In this document: positions 1 to 9,022 of the stretch, piece after piece
How positions within the stretch are numbered: the first letter of the stretch is position 1
Layout of the letters: each line of letters starts with the position of its first letter
Source of the DNA: an uncultured Lachnospiraceae bacterium
GTDB lineage: Bacteria; Bacillota; Clostridia; Lachnospirales; Lachnospiraceae
Reading direction: 5' to 3'
DNA: 56,397 nucleotides
Assembly: GCA_910589195.1 (NCBI GenBank)
Contig: CAJUTC010000019.1
Location: 1 to 56,397 of the forward strand
Made by a program: the position numbers and the translations under genes
Notes under the pieces: model-generated
The model's input: the letters and a program-made list of their open reading frames with translations, nothing else
Told to the model about the DNA's origin: nothing
The model's database searches: none

Positions 1-338
1 AGCCGCAATTAATTGTAGAGTCTAATGGAAATGTGTATCCCTGTGATTTTTACTGCCTGGATGAATATCTCCTTGGCAATATTTTAACGGATGATTTGCA
101 TATCCTTCTGAAACGCTCTCGTTCATCTTCCAGTAAGAATTCGGAAAAGCTCCTGACGCTTTGTTGTACATGCCCTTATGTACGTTTCTGCAAAGGCGGA
201 TGCAAACGCATGCGCAGCGCTGTATGTGGTAACGAACAATCTAACTTTTGCGGACAGAAAGCATTATTGGATGAAATCATGCCAACATTAACCAAAATTG
301 CCGCACGGGAACAATCATTACGATATAATCGAATATGA
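1..338 (+). CDS. Radical SAM/SPASM maturase, C-terminal part (anaerobic sulfatase-maturase type)
   Basis: Partial gene: the reading frame is open from base 3 and the start lies outside the window. The visible ~111 residues carry a SPASM auxiliary Fe-S cluster domain: an E-x-N-G-x-VYPCDFY segment, then CCTCPYVRFCKGGCKR, then a final FCGQKA. This cysteine pattern is typical of anaerobic sulfatase-maturating enzymes, which oxidise a Cys or Ser of a sulfatase to formylglycine. The radical-SAM CxxxCxxC core is not visible, so substrate specificity cannot be judged. Two hairpins follow the gene. Family call is firm; the exact substrate is inference. Confidence 0.8.
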   Translation, partial: PQLIVESNGNVYPCDFYCLDEYLLGNILTDDLHILLKRSRSSSSKNSEKLLTLCCTCPYVRFCKGGCKRMRSAVCGNEQSNFCGQKALLDEIMPTLTKIAAREQSLRYNRI

Positions 339-368
339 CACCTTTACAGGACTAAATACTTTAAATAA

Positions 369-398
369 GGCCGGGAATCTGTTTTTAGATTCCCGGCC
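369..398. terminator. Perfect 12-bp hairpin between convergent genes
   Basis: GGCCGGGAATCT pairs perfectly with AGATTCCCGGCC around a 6-nt loop. Read on the minus strand it is followed by the U-rich TTATTTAAAG, so it probably ends the araD operon transcript. It may also act on the plus-strand gene. Confidence 0.65.
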
Positions 399-493
399 TA
401 TCATTCGTTTATGCCTTCTTGTATCAATTCCATTTGTTTCCCTGCAGGATAGTCATCATAAATGCCTGGTTTCTATCTTGTAATTCCTGACAG

Positions 494-518
494 GCTGAGG
501 TTGTTTCTCTCAGCTTTT
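494..518 (+). terminator. Hairpin plus T-run downstream of the SPASM gene
   Basis: GCTGAG pairs with CTCAGC and is followed by TTTTT on the plus strand. It is a short stem, and is a second terminator-like signal after the hairpin at 369-398 in the convergent gap. Confidence 0.5.
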
Positions 519-547
519 TGTTATCAGAAATTCCGGGAATATACGAA

Positions 548-1255
548 TTATGTGCTGGCACTGCCCTGCCCATAATATGCGTTCGCCCCATGTTTGCGGA
601 AAAAATGCTTATCCCGGATATGATCTGGCGCTGGGGTTACATCCGGATTTAAAAATTCGGTCTTTGCGGCCATCTTTGCTACCTCTTCTAAAACCACCGC
701 ATTGTGCACTGCCTCAGCGGCGTTTTTCCCCCAGGTAAAGGGGCCGTGGTTAGTGCAGAGTGCGCCGGGTGTATAAACCGGATTAATTCCCCTTTTTTCA
801 AAGGTTTCAATAATCACCTTACCTGTATTCTTCTCATATGCTTCCTCAATCTCTTCTGGCGTTAAACTCCTGGCACATGGAATTTCCCCGTAAAAATAAT
901 CTGCATGGGTGGTTCCGTAAAGAGGGATGCCTCTTCCAGCCTGTGCCCAGGCAGTTGCTTCCGGCGAATGGGTATGGACGATCCCCCCAATTTCCTCATA
1001 CATTTTATACAATTCCAGATGGGTAGGCGTGTCGGAACTGGGCCTGTATTTCCCTTCCACCACATTGCCTTCCATATCGACTACCACCATATCTTCCGGC
1101 TTCAGGCAATCATAGTTCACACCGCTTGGCTTAATTACAAAATAGCCCTTTTCACGGTCAATTCCGCTTACATTTCCCCAGGTATAAGTAATCAGCCCAC
1201 GTCTGGGCAGCTCCATATTCGCTTCATACACCTGTTTTTTTAACTCTTCCAGCAT
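548..1255 (-). CDS. araD: L-ribulose-5-phosphate 4-epimerase
   Basis: Interconverts L-ribulose-5-P and D-xylulose-5-P, the last step of L-arabinose entry into the pentose phosphate pathway (cytosolic, metal-dependent class II aldolase fold). 235 aa, close to the usual ~231. Visible metal and active-site residues are the SSDTP segment with D75, HTH with H94 and H96, H117 in THADYF, and H170 in CTNHGPF. These match the family pattern. ATG preceded by AAGGAAAGG. Last gene of a minus-strand operon, 26 bp after the FGGY kinase. AraA, which makes L-ribulose, is not in the window. Confidence 0.95.
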   Translation of the reverse strand: MLEELKKQVYEANMELPRRGLITYTWGNVSGIDREKGYFVIKPSGVNYDCLKPEDMVVVDMEGNVVEGKYRPSSDTPTHLELYKMYEEIGGIVHTHSPEATAWAQAGRGIPLYGTTHADYFYGEIPCARSLTPEEIEEAYEKNTGKVIIETFEKRGINPVYTPGALCTNHGPFTWGKNAAEAVHNAVVLEEVAKMAAKTEFLNPDVTPAPDHIRDKHFFRKHGANAYYGQGSAST

Positions 1256-1281
1256 TGATTCCGTCCTTTCCTTCTTTCAAA

Positions 1282-2877
1282 CTACCGTTTCAGGCACTGG
1301 ATAGCCGCCCGCTCAATAGGCAGGCCTGCATTGTAGCATTGCATAAACTGGTCAAATCCCTTCACATCTTCCGGAACCGGATTCTCGGTGATTCCCGTTT
1401 CGCCTCCAAAAACTGTCTTGTTTAAAAATTCAGCCAAAGATTCGTTTTCCTTATGGTTCTTCATATAAGAAGCTAACAACGCAATTCCCCAGGCGCCGCC
1501 CTCTCCCGCCGTTTCCATAACCGCTACCGGACTGTTAACAGCGGCAGCCATAATCCGCTGCCCTACCACTGGTGTTTTAAACAATCCCCCATGGCCATAT
1601 ATTTTATCTACCTGCACGTTTTCTTCCTTCAAAAGGATGTCAAGCCCATTTTTCAAGGCCCCCAGGGCAGTAAACAGGTGAACCCGCATAAAGTTGGCCA
1701 GGTTAAACTTGCTTTCTGCCATCCTTGCAAACAGCGGCCTTCCTTCATCAAAGCCGGTTATGCTCTCTCCGGAAACGTAATTGTATGCTAAAAGGCCGCC
1801 GCAATCCGGATCGGCCTGAAGGGCTTTCTGGTATAATACAGAGAACAGTTGTCCCATATCTACTTTTACGCCGAAACTTTCCGCAAATTCCCGGAACAGA
1901 CCCACCCATGCGTTCAGATCGGATGTGCAATTATTGCAGTGAACCATGGCCACCGCTTCCCCAGAAGGCGTGGTTACCAGATCGATTTCTTTATGTACCT
2001 TTTGAAGAGGCTGGTCCAATACAATCATAGCAAATACAGAGGTTCCGGCAGAAACATTTCCGGTCTTTACTGCAACGCTGTTAGTGGCCACCATTCCAGT
2101 ACCTGCATCTCCTTCCGGCGGGCACAACGGAATTCCTGCCTGAAGCGTTCCGCTTTCGTCCAAAAGCTTCGCCCCTTCTTCTGAAAGGCATCCCGCTTCT
2201 TCTCCTGCCACCAGCACCTTGGGAAGAATCTCTTCCAAATTCCATGAAAATTCATAGGAAGCCGCCAACCGGCCAAACTGCTTTAACATTTCCCTATCAT
2301 AATTTCCTGTGCTGCTGTCAATGGGAAACATGCCCGAGGCATCTCCCACCCCAAGAACCTTATTTCCCGTTAATTTCCAATGGACATATCCTGCCAGGGT
2401 AGTAAAAAACGCCACATCCTTCACATGCTCTTCCTGATTTAACATTGCCTGGTACAGGTGCGCAATGCTCCACCTTTCCGGAATATTAAAATGGAATTCT
2501 TCTGTCAGCTTTGACGCCGCCTCTTTTGTTATGGTATTCCGCCATGTACGGAACGGGACTAAAAGGCTATCTTTAGAATCAAACGCCAGATAGCCATGCA
2601 TCATGGCGCTGATGCCAATTGCGCCTACTGTTACCAACGGTTCCCCGTATTGTTCCTTTACCTCATTTGCCAAATTCCGGTAGCAATCCTGAAGCCCCTT
2701 CCAAACCGCGTCCAGGCTATACGTCCAGATCCCGTTTGCGTACTGGTTCTCCCACTCGTGGCTACCGGAAGCTAACGGCGTGTGATCTTCCCCGATAAGG
2801 ACTGCTTTGATTCTGGTAGAACCAAATTCAATCCCAAGAAAGGTTTTTCCCGCCGCAATGCTTTCCTTTTTGCTCAT
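1282..2877 (-). CDS. FGGY-family carbohydrate kinase, probable L-ribulokinase
   Basis: 531 aa. N-terminal GIEFGSTRIKAVLIG is the first FGGY/actin-like ATPase motif, and GNVSAGTSVFAMIV is the phosphate-2 type motif that begins the second domain. The protein is longer than and different in feel from classical AraB or XylB, and resembles the alternative kinases found next to araD in clostridia and Bacteroidetes. Its position between the sugar-binding protein (1-bp gap) and araD makes L-ribulose the likeliest substrate; that is inference from context. RBS AAAGGAG is well placed before the ATG. Xylulose or another ketose is an alternative substrate. Confidence 0.85.
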   Translation of the reverse strand: MSKKESIAAGKTFLGIEFGSTRIKAVLIGEDHTPLASGSHEWENQYANGIWTYSLDAVWKGLQDCYRNLANEVKEQYGEPLVTVGAIGISAMMHGYLAFDSKDSLLVPFRTWRNTITKEAASKLTEEFHFNIPERWSIAHLYQAMLNQEEHVKDVAFFTTLAGYVHWKLTGNKVLGVGDASGMFPIDSSTGNYDREMLKQFGRLAASYEFSWNLEEILPKVLVAGEEAGCLSEEGAKLLDESGTLQAGIPLCPPEGDAGTGMVATNSVAVKTGNVSAGTSVFAMIVLDQPLQKVHKEIDLVTTPSGEAVAMVHCNNCTSDLNAWVGLFREFAESFGVKVDMGQLFSVLYQKALQADPDCGGLLAYNYVSGESITGFDEGRPLFARMAESKFNLANFMRVHLFTALGALKNGLDILLKEENVQVDKIYGHGGLFKTPVVGQRIMAAAVNSPVAVMETAGEGGAWGIALLASYMKNHKENESLAEFLNKTVFGGETGITENPVPEDVKGFDQFMQCYNAGLPIERAAIQCLKR

Positions 2878-2878
2878 G

Positions 2879-3961
2879 TTACTGCTCCTTTCTATCTTCC
2901 TGTCTGTCAGACGGATTCTCTTTTAAAATCGTAACCTCACATGTGATCCCGTCCACCTCCAACGTGGTTACTGTTTCATCTGCGCTGAAAATTTTTTCAT
3001 TCACATAAGAAAACTTATCTGGTGTTTTTCCTTCTTCCAGCAATTCAATCACAGCCCTGACCCGGGGGCCGTGGAGGGGGTTGCACTCTGCGATGCAGGT
3101 AATTTTATCATCCAGCACATATCCTAACGCCTCCTGGTTCACTCCGTCAAAGGAAATTACCATGATTTCTCCCCGGGCAATGTCCGATCCGGCTTTTTTC
3201 CCCGCCGCCTCAATTGCTTTAATCGCTCCAAGGGCTTCGTTATCATTTTCACAATATACAACATTAATATTATGATACTGCTTTAGCAGGGATTCCATCA
3301 CTTCTTTTCCCTTTGCCTGAGTAAAATCCCCTGTTGCCTCCGCCATTAGATCCCATCCATTGGTTCTGGCTGCGTCCGCCAGCCCTTTTGTCCGTCCAAT
3401 TTGGGCAGACGCCCCGATGGTTCCCTGAATATTTACAATATGAAGGCTGGCTGGATCAATTCCCTTTTTTATTGTATACTGATTCAGCCATTCCGCCGCT
3501 TTCTTCCCCTCCAGTTCAAAATCCGATCCGACCCAGCATGTAAACAAGCTGTCGTCGGAAACATTTACCATACGGTCTACAATAATTACTGGAATTTCCG
3601 CATCTTTCGCTTCCTGAAGTACCGTATCCCATCCAGTTTCCGTAACCGGAGCCAGTACAATATAGTCCACATCCTGCTGAATAAAGGTGCGGATTGCCAT
3701 AATCTGGTTGGACTGCTTCTGCTGGCCGTCCTCAAAAATCAACTGGTATCCATTTTCCTCTGTAAAGGTAGAACGCATGGATTCAGTATTTGCGCTTCTC
3801 CAGTCGGATTCCGCCCCAAGCTGAGAAAAACCCACTACAATCAGTTCTTTCGTTTCCTCAGCTATCAGTTCCTCCTGATTTGGAAGAAACACCATCCTGC
3901 AACGGACAGCCATAAGGCAAAGAAGGGCAATTATAATAATGATTACGGATTTTCGGATCAT
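2879..3961 (-). CDS. Membrane-anchored sugar-binding protein (type I periplasmic-binding fold)
   Basis: 360 aa. A single hydrophobic N-terminal segment (about residues 5-20) is followed by a YtfQ-like binding domain: IVVGFSQLGAESDWR, the AEIPVIIVDRMV hinge region, and CENDNEALGAIKAIEAAG. The segment ends in AVRC, a poor lipobox (Arg at -1), so it may stay as an uncleaved anchor rather than become a lipoprotein. The operon already has a canonical lipoprotein binding protein (7804-8895). A second binder at the far end recalls XylFII of Clostridium beijerinckii, a membrane-attached sugar-binding protein working with a LytS/YesN system. A sensor role here is inference; a second transport receptor is the alternative. 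Confidence 0.8.
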   Translation of the reverse strand: MIRKSVIIIIIALLCLMAVRCRMVFLPNQEELIAEETKELIVVGFSQLGAESDWRSANTESMRSTFTEENGYQLIFEDGQQKQSNQIMAIRTFIQQDVDYIVLAPVTETGWDTVLQEAKDAEIPVIIVDRMVNVSDDSLFTCWVGSDFELEGKKAAEWLNQYTIKKGIDPASLHIVNIQGTIGASAQIGRTKGLADAARTNGWDLMAEATGDFTQAKGKEVMESLLKQYHNINVVYCENDNEALGAIKAIEAAGKKAGSDIARGEIMVISFDGVNQEALGYVLDDKITCIAECNPLHGPRVRAVIELLEEGKTPDKFSYVNEKIFSADETVTTLEVDGITCEVTILKENPSDRQEDRKEQ

Positions 3962-3987
3962 GGTTTTCCCTCGGATGATAAGAATCG

Positions 3988-5064
3988 TTAAACCTTGGCT
4001 CGTAATGCCATCTTTTTACGTGCCATAACTACACTTTGGATCACCAGGAACAGGCAAAGCATGGCGGCAATGGTAATCCCAGTCCACCAGGCCTGGTCAA
4101 GACCTGCTGACGAAACAATATTTTGTATGGTGCTAAGAGAAAGCACGCCGAAAAATGTGCCAATAATGTTGCCTACACCTCCAGTCAGCATGGTTCCCCC
4201 AATAATGGAAGAAGCGATTGCGTTCATCTCCATACCGCTGGCATGAGAAGCGGAACCAGAACCAACGTGCATAAAGTAAACAAAACCGCCGATTCCTGCT
4301 AAAAGGCCGCAAAGCAAGTGGGACAGGAACTTTGTCTTTTTTACATTAATCCCCAGCATTAAGGCACTCTGGCTGTTTCCGCCTACTGCGTAAAATCCCC
4401 GCCCCAGCTTTGTCCAGCGAAGCACCGCAAACAGGACAATCACTGTCACGATCGCAACCAGCACGCCGATCTCAATATAAGCATTTACATAATTCCCCAG
4501 TTTATTCACTGACCCAAAACCAGGAACAATAATACGGGTTTCCTTTACAGCGACAAATTCCGGATTTTCCACATTAAAGGGATTGGTATTTACAATTGTG
4601 GTCATGCCACGGGCAAAAAACATTCCGGCCAGGGTAACGATAAAGGGCTGAATCTCTAAATATGCCACCAAAAATCCCTGGACTGCCCCAAACGCAAGTC
4701 CGATTGCCAGGGCAATCACCGCTGCCATAAACACGCTCCCATCATGGAAATCCAGGAAAACGGCACAGCACATGCTAACCAGCGCCGCCACGCCGCCTAC
4801 TGAAATGTCAATCCCTCCTGTAATCATTACTAGGCTCATCCCACAGGACGCGATAATCAGCGCTGCGTTTGCGTTTAAAATATTAAAAAATGTCTGAGGT
4901 TTTAAAAACCCTTTTCCCTGAAACACAATTGCCCCAATATACATAGCAAAAAATACCACGACTGTGATGGTAAGAAGCAAGTTGGTATCCGTCATATTGG
5001 CAATTTTGCTTCCAATCCCCGCTCCCGAAGATTTCTTTCCTGCTGACTGTTTGGATTCTGACAT
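3988..5064 (-). CDS. Sugar ABC transporter permease (YjfF/RbsC family)
   Basis: 358 aa, a hydrophobic BPD_transp_2 family integral membrane protein with multiple predicted helices. The conserved ASCGMSLVMITGGIDISVGG segment is typical of monosaccharide (CUT2) permeases. It should pair with the next permease upstream to form the channel. RBS AAAGGAGG precedes the ATG. It starts 1 bp after the preceding permease ends, so the two are co-translated. By similarity of arrangement to YtfQRT-YjfF the substrate is probably a furanose or pyranose pentose or hexose; the kinase and AraD point to arabinose. Confidence 0.9.
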   Translation of the reverse strand: MSESKQSAGKKSSGAGIGSKIANMTDTNLLLTITVVVFFAMYIGAIVFQGKGFLKPQTFFNILNANAALIIASCGMSLVMITGGIDISVGGVAALVSMCCAVFLDFHDGSVFMAAVIALAIGLAFGAVQGFLVAYLEIQPFIVTLAGMFFARGMTTIVNTNPFNVENPEFVAVKETRIIVPGFGSVNKLGNYVNAYIEIGVLVAIVTVIVLFAVLRWTKLGRGFYAVGGNSQSALMLGINVKKTKFLSHLLCGLLAGIGGFVYFMHVGSGSASHASGMEMNAIASSIIGGTMLTGGVGNIIGTFFGVLSLSTIQNIVSSAGLDQAWWTGITIAAMLCLFLVIQSVVMARKKMALRAKV

Positions 5065-5065
5065 A

Positions 5066-6166
5066 TTAGGCCGCCTCCTTTCCCTGCTGTCCCCGGCTTA
5101 CATTTTTCCAAAGGGCTGAAAGCCATTCCCTTACCACCGGAGTGCTTAAAACAACTAAAACAATTACCACTACTGCTTTATAAGCGGAAAGCGCATCTGA
5201 TTGCACGTTAAACTTATACAGCGTAGTTGTAAGGAACTGGATTACATACGCCCCTAAAATGGAAGCTGCCATATTAAACTTTCCTCCGCTTAAGGCATTC
5301 CCCCCTAACGCAACCGCAAGAATTGCGTCCATTTCTATATCCTTGGCAATTACCGAATAATTAATAGAGGACAAGCGGCTTACTTTAATTAATCCGGCCA
5401 CCGCAACACACAGGCCTAACAACACAAAGGTTAAAAACTTAATAAAAGCAGGGTTCAGCCCGTTTAACCTGGAAGAATTTTCGTTAATCCCAACTGCCTG
5501 GGTATACAGGCCCAAATTCGTAAACCGGAGCAAAAGGGCGGTCACTGCCATACAGGCGGCAGCAATAAAAAATGGAGTAGGAACCGGGATACCCGGAATA
5601 AATCCGCCGAAATATCCGAAAGAAGGTTCGCTGATAATGGGCAGTTCGTTATTATTGATCCAGGCCGCAATGGAACGCCCAGCAGTAAATAAAATCAGTG
5701 TCGCCACCATGGGCTGAATCCTAAAATACGCCACCAATACCCCGTTAAAGGCCCCAAACATCATGGCCACCACGCAACTGATTAAAAATGCCACAATAAT
5801 GGGCGCCTGCAAGGTTTCCGGCCTGGAATTGGTTCCGCAAAGCACCCGGAGCACAACACTGCCGCTGATGGCAATGGCGGCGCCTACACTAATATCCTGG
5901 CCTCCAGTAGCTGCCGTCACTAAAGTCATGCCGATGGCAAGGATGGCAAGCTCAGAGCCGTAGTCCAAAATCGTCATCAGATATCCGGAAAGCACTGGAT
6001 CCCCTGCGCTGTTATAGCCAAAGGTAATCTTGTAAAACGAAGGATCCGTAACCAGGTTAAACACCGCAAGGAGTAACAAAGCCGCAATGGGAATAAATAT
6101 CTGGCGGCTGAGCAGGCTTCTAAACATCTGGGAAACACCTGTTTTTTTCATCTCTTTGTTTTCCAT
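5066..6166 (-). CDS. Sugar ABC transporter permease (YtfT/RbsC family)
   Basis: 366 aa CUT2-type permease. A short cytoplasmic N-terminus (about 20 residues) precedes alternating hydrophobic helices, and the family segment ILAIGMTLVTAATGGQDISV is present. The ATG overlaps the stop of the ATPase gene by one base (TAATG), with GGAGGTG as the RBS, which indicates tight translational coupling. It forms the heteromeric membrane channel with the 3988-5064 permease. Confidence 0.9.
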   Translation of the reverse strand: MENKEMKKTGVSQMFRSLLSRQIFIPIAALLLLAVFNLVTDPSFYKITFGYNSAGDPVLSGYLMTILDYGSELAILAIGMTLVTAATGGQDISVGAAIAISGSVVLRVLCGTNSRPETLQAPIIVAFLISCVVAMMFGAFNGVLVAYFRIQPMVATLILFTAGRSIAAWINNNELPIISEPSFGYFGGFIPGIPVPTPFFIAAACMAVTALLLRFTNLGLYTQAVGINENSSRLNGLNPAFIKFLTFVLLGLCVAVAGLIKVSRLSSINYSVIAKDIEMDAILAVALGGNALSGGKFNMAASILGAYVIQFLTTTLYKFNVQSDALSAYKAVVVIVLVVLSTPVVREWLSALWKNVSRGQQGKEAA

Positions 6167-7683
6167 TATTCTTTTTCACCTCCGGCAATTGTGCTCATAA
6201 TCTTACTTTGGGTCAGATCCTGGCCGGAAAGGCCTCCTACTACCTTCCGATCCCGCATTACAATCAGGCGGGAGCAGGTACGCAGCATTTCATCCGTTTC
6301 AGAAGAAATAAAGGTTACGCTCATTCCTTCAGAAGCCAGCTTCAGCACTAATTTCTGAATATCAATTTTCGTTCCCACATCGATTCCACGGGTAGGCTCA
6401 TCTAAAATCAAATATTCCGGATGGGTTAGCAGCCAGCGGGCAAGAATCGCCTTCTGCTGATTCCCGCCGGAAAGGGATTTAATGGGCGTATCCGCAGAAG
6501 CGGTCTTAATCCCCAAAAGCTTAATATACTCTTCCGCAAACTGGTTCGCCTCCGCTTTCGTAAAGGGCTTAAAGAAGCCTTTGAGCACCTGGAGAGCCAG
6601 GATAATATTTTCACGCACCGATAAATCCCCTACAATGCCGTCCCGCTTCCGATCCTCCGGCAGATATGCGATTCCATTGCGCATAGCGTCAATCGGCTTT
6701 GTGATCTTGACAACATTCCCGTTCTTTTTCATGGTTCCGCCCAGTACACGATCCGCGCCGAAAATCGCGCGGACGCACTCGCTCCGCCCGGAGCCAAGCA
6801 ATCCGGTAAAGCCATTTACTTCGCCCTTATTAATATAAAAATCAAAGGGTTTAATCCCGGCATTGCTGACTAAGCCTTCTGCCTCAAATACTGGCGCTTC
6901 CCCATTTTTCTGCTCATATACCAGGCTCTCATCCCGGATATCTGACATATCATCCAATTCCTTTCCAAGCATTTTGGAAACTAACTGGACTCTGGGAAGG
7001 GTTTCGATTTCATACTCCCCTACCAGCTTCCCGTCCCGGAGGACGGTTATTTTGTCGCAGACCTCATAAACTTGATCCAGGAAATGAGTGACAAAGATGA
7101 TGCCCACGCCCCTGGCCTTTAAATCTCGCATTAATCCAAACAGCTTTTCTACCTCTTGCTCGTCTAACGAGGAGGTAGGCTCATCCAGAATCAAAACCTT
7201 ACAGTCCATATCCACCGCCCGGGCAATGGCCACCATCTGCTGGACCGCGATGGAACAACTGGCAAGCTGCTGGGATGCTTTTGCCGGGATATCAAGGGAG
7301 GTTAAAATTTTATCCGCGTCCTCATTCATCTTCTTCCAGTTCTGGCAAAACCCGGATGTCCTTCCGATGTACATATTTTCCGCCACCGAAAGATTCGGGC
7401 ACAATGTAATTTCCTGATATACGGTGCTGATTCCCAGTCTTTGGGCATCCTGCGGCGAACGGATCATGGCCGCTTTTTCCATTCCCTTTAAAAATATCTG
7501 CCCCTCGTCTTTTCCATAAACTCCTGTCAGCACCTTGATTAACGTAGATTTTCCAGCGCCGTTTTCTCCCATCAGCGCATGGATTTCCCCTTCACACAGC
7601 GTAAAATCCACACCTTGCAAAGCCCGGACACCCGGGAAACTTTTATGGATATTCCGCATTTCCAATATGGCGTTTTCTCTCAC
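6166..7683 (-). CDS. Sugar ABC transporter ATPase, double nucleotide-binding domain (YtfR/RbsA family)
   Basis: About 505 aa with two ABC domains. The first has Walker A GENGAGKST and Walker B VLILDEPTSSLD; the second has signature SLSGGNQQK and LILDEPTRGIDVG. The second Walker A region reads GLLGSGRSE, the usual degenerate form in this family. A GTG at 7695 would sit directly on the AAGGGG ribosome site, so I prefer the GTG at 7683 (M-R-E-N-A-I), about 11 nt from it; the choice is uncertain. It energises uptake through the two permeases encoded downstream. Confidence 0.9.
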   Translation of the reverse strand: MRENAILEMRNIHKSFPGVRALQGVDFTLCEGEIHALMGENGAGKSTLIKVLTGVYGKDEGQIFLKGMEKAAMIRSPQDAQRLGISTVYQEITLCPNLSVAENMYIGRTSGFCQNWKKMNEDADKILTSLDIPAKASQQLASCSIAVQQMVAIARAVDMDCKVLILDEPTSSLDEQEVEKLFGLMRDLKARGVGIIFVTHFLDQVYEVCDKITVLRDGKLVGEYEIETLPRVQLVSKMLGKELDDMSDIRDESLVYEQKNGEAPVFEAEGLVSNAGIKPFDFYINKGEVNGFTGLLGSGRSECVRAIFGADRVLGGTMKKNGNVVKITKPIDAMRNGIAYLPEDRKRDGIVGDLSVRENIILALQVLKGFFKPFTKAEANQFAEEYIKLLGIKTASADTPIKSLSGGNQQKAILARWLLTHPEYLILDEPTRGIDVGTKIDIQKLVLKLASEGMSVTFISSETDEMLRTCSRLIVMRDRKVVGGLSGQDLTQSKIMSTIAGGEKE

Positions 7684-7719
7684 CAGTGCATTCACCCCTT
7701 ACATTTTATTTTTTAGAAA

Positions 7720-7770
7720 ACAAGCGCAGGGCAGGCATATGAATCTTTCTTTACGCCGCGCTGCGCTTGT
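7720..7770 (-). terminator. Intercistronic hairpin between binding-protein and ATPase genes
   Basis: ACAAGCGCAG (7720-7729) pairs with CTGCGCTTGT (7761-7770), followed on the minus strand by TTTTCTAAAA. It sits in the 108-bp gap after the lipoprotein gene. Such hairpins often protect the binding-protein mRNA or partially terminate, so that binding protein exceeds membrane components. That role is inferred here. Confidence 0.6.
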
Positions 7771-7803
7771 AAACGGTTCGAAGTCAGTTAAATGAACCTT
7801 CGA

Positions 7804-8895
7804 TTAAATACCATATTTGTCAACATCTTCCTGAGTAATCTCAGATGCGTCAAACCCTTTTTCTTCCATAATTACAACTTTTTCAGCAACGGTTCCGCCG
7901 CCTTCAATGGTCTTAATGATTTCATTAATATAGGAAGCCTGGAATGGGTTACACTGTCCATCATAGTTCCAGTTCTGGTTTAACAGCTCTTCTAATGCCC
8001 ACTTGTTGCAGTCAAAGCCCATAACAATTACGTCTTTGCCAACGCCATGGGAAATATTGGCTTTATCCAATGCTGCTACCGCACCCTTTGCCATATCGTC
8101 GTTTTCCGCGTAAATTACATTAAAGGATTCGCCAGAATCAATAACCGACTGAACGATCTGCTGTGCTTTTTCTGCGTTCCACTCCGCGGTCTGCTGAGTT
8201 ACCAGCGTCCATCCATCCGATGTAACAGCCTCATCCAACGCTCCTGTACGGCCTTTCTGCGCAGCAGAACCCATTACGCCCTGAAGGTGGATAATGTTAT
8301 AAGAATCCAATCCCTGGCCCTTTAACCAGTCAACTGCCGTCTGGCCTTCCTTGGCCATATCAGAAACGATAGACGCCTCATAAAGGCTTTCGTCTGCATC
8401 AATTGTACGGTCAAATAAGATAACACGGATTCCCGCATCCTGCGCATCCTTTAAAACGGAATCCCATCCGGCAGTATCCGCGGCAGAAATCAACAGATAG
8501 TCAATATCATCCTGGATAAACTTTTGGGCAGCCGTAATCTGCTCGTCATTCTTAAGGCTGTAAGCAAACGACGCGTCGTAGCCATTGGCCTCTGTAAACA
8601 TTTCCTTCATATCTTTATCATTGGCAGTACGGTATCCGGATTCATTTGGATCATTGTTAATAATCCCTACTTTGATTAACTCTCCTGAACTTGCAGCCGG
8701 AGCAGCCGCTTCCTCAGCTTTTTCCGTTTCTTTCGCTTCATCCTCACCCTCATCGGCTGCTTCTGCCTTTGTGGTTTCCTGAGAAGCTGCCGTAGTTGGC
8801 GCGGCTGTAGTTTCCGGAGTGCTAGAACCTCCGCATGCCGTTAACCCAGTTACCATAGCGGCTGCCATCATAGCGGCTAAAAATTGTTTTTTCAT
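7804..8895 (-). CDS. Sugar ABC transporter substrate-binding lipoprotein (YtfQ-like)
   Basis: 363 aa. Signal peptide of about 20 residues ending in the lipobox LTAC, then a low-complexity Thr/Ala/Glu linker (about residues 24-70). The mature binding domain begins at LIKVGIINNDPNESG and contains RVILFDRTID and YAENDDMAKGAVAALD, as in galactofuranose/arabinose-type binding proteins. First gene of the importer operon, with a promoter and three regulatory repeats upstream. It captures sugar at the outer face of the membrane for the 6166-7683 ATPase and its permeases. The exact sugar cannot be read from the sequence; pentose is likeliest from context. Confidence 0.93.
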   Translation of the reverse strand: MKKQFLAAMMAAAMVTGLTACGGSSTPETTAAPTTAASQETTKAEAADEGEDEAKETEKAEEAAAPAASSGELIKVGIINNDPNESGYRTANDKDMKEMFTEANGYDASFAYSLKNDEQITAAQKFIQDDIDYLLISAADTAGWDSVLKDAQDAGIRVILFDRTIDADESLYEASIVSDMAKEGQTAVDWLKGQGLDSYNIIHLQGVMGSAAQKGRTGALDEAVTSDGWTLVTQQTAEWNAEKAQQIVQSVIDSGESFNVIYAENDDMAKGAVAALDKANISHGVGKDVIVMGFDCNKWALEELLNQNWNYDGQCNPFQASYINEIIKTIEGGGTVAEKVVIMEEKGFDASEITQEDVDKYGI

Positions 8896-8947
8896 GTGTT
8901 GTCCTCCCTTAATATAAACTTCAAGGCTGTCTGCTCTTGATACCTGT

Positions 8948-8976
8948 ATTTTACCTCTTTCTGTTTCATAAGTCCA
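8948..8976 (-). promoter_or_regulatory. Predicted promoter of the sugar importer operon
   Basis: On the minus strand TGGACT (-35) is separated by 17 bp from TAAAAT (-10). The weak -35 fits a promoter needing an activator. It lies about 50 bp upstream of the lipoprotein start codon. Confidence 0.5.
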
Positions 8977-9022
8977 TTCAGATCCATCCTGTAATGGTTT
9001 ATTTTTTTATTCTCTTTGATAA

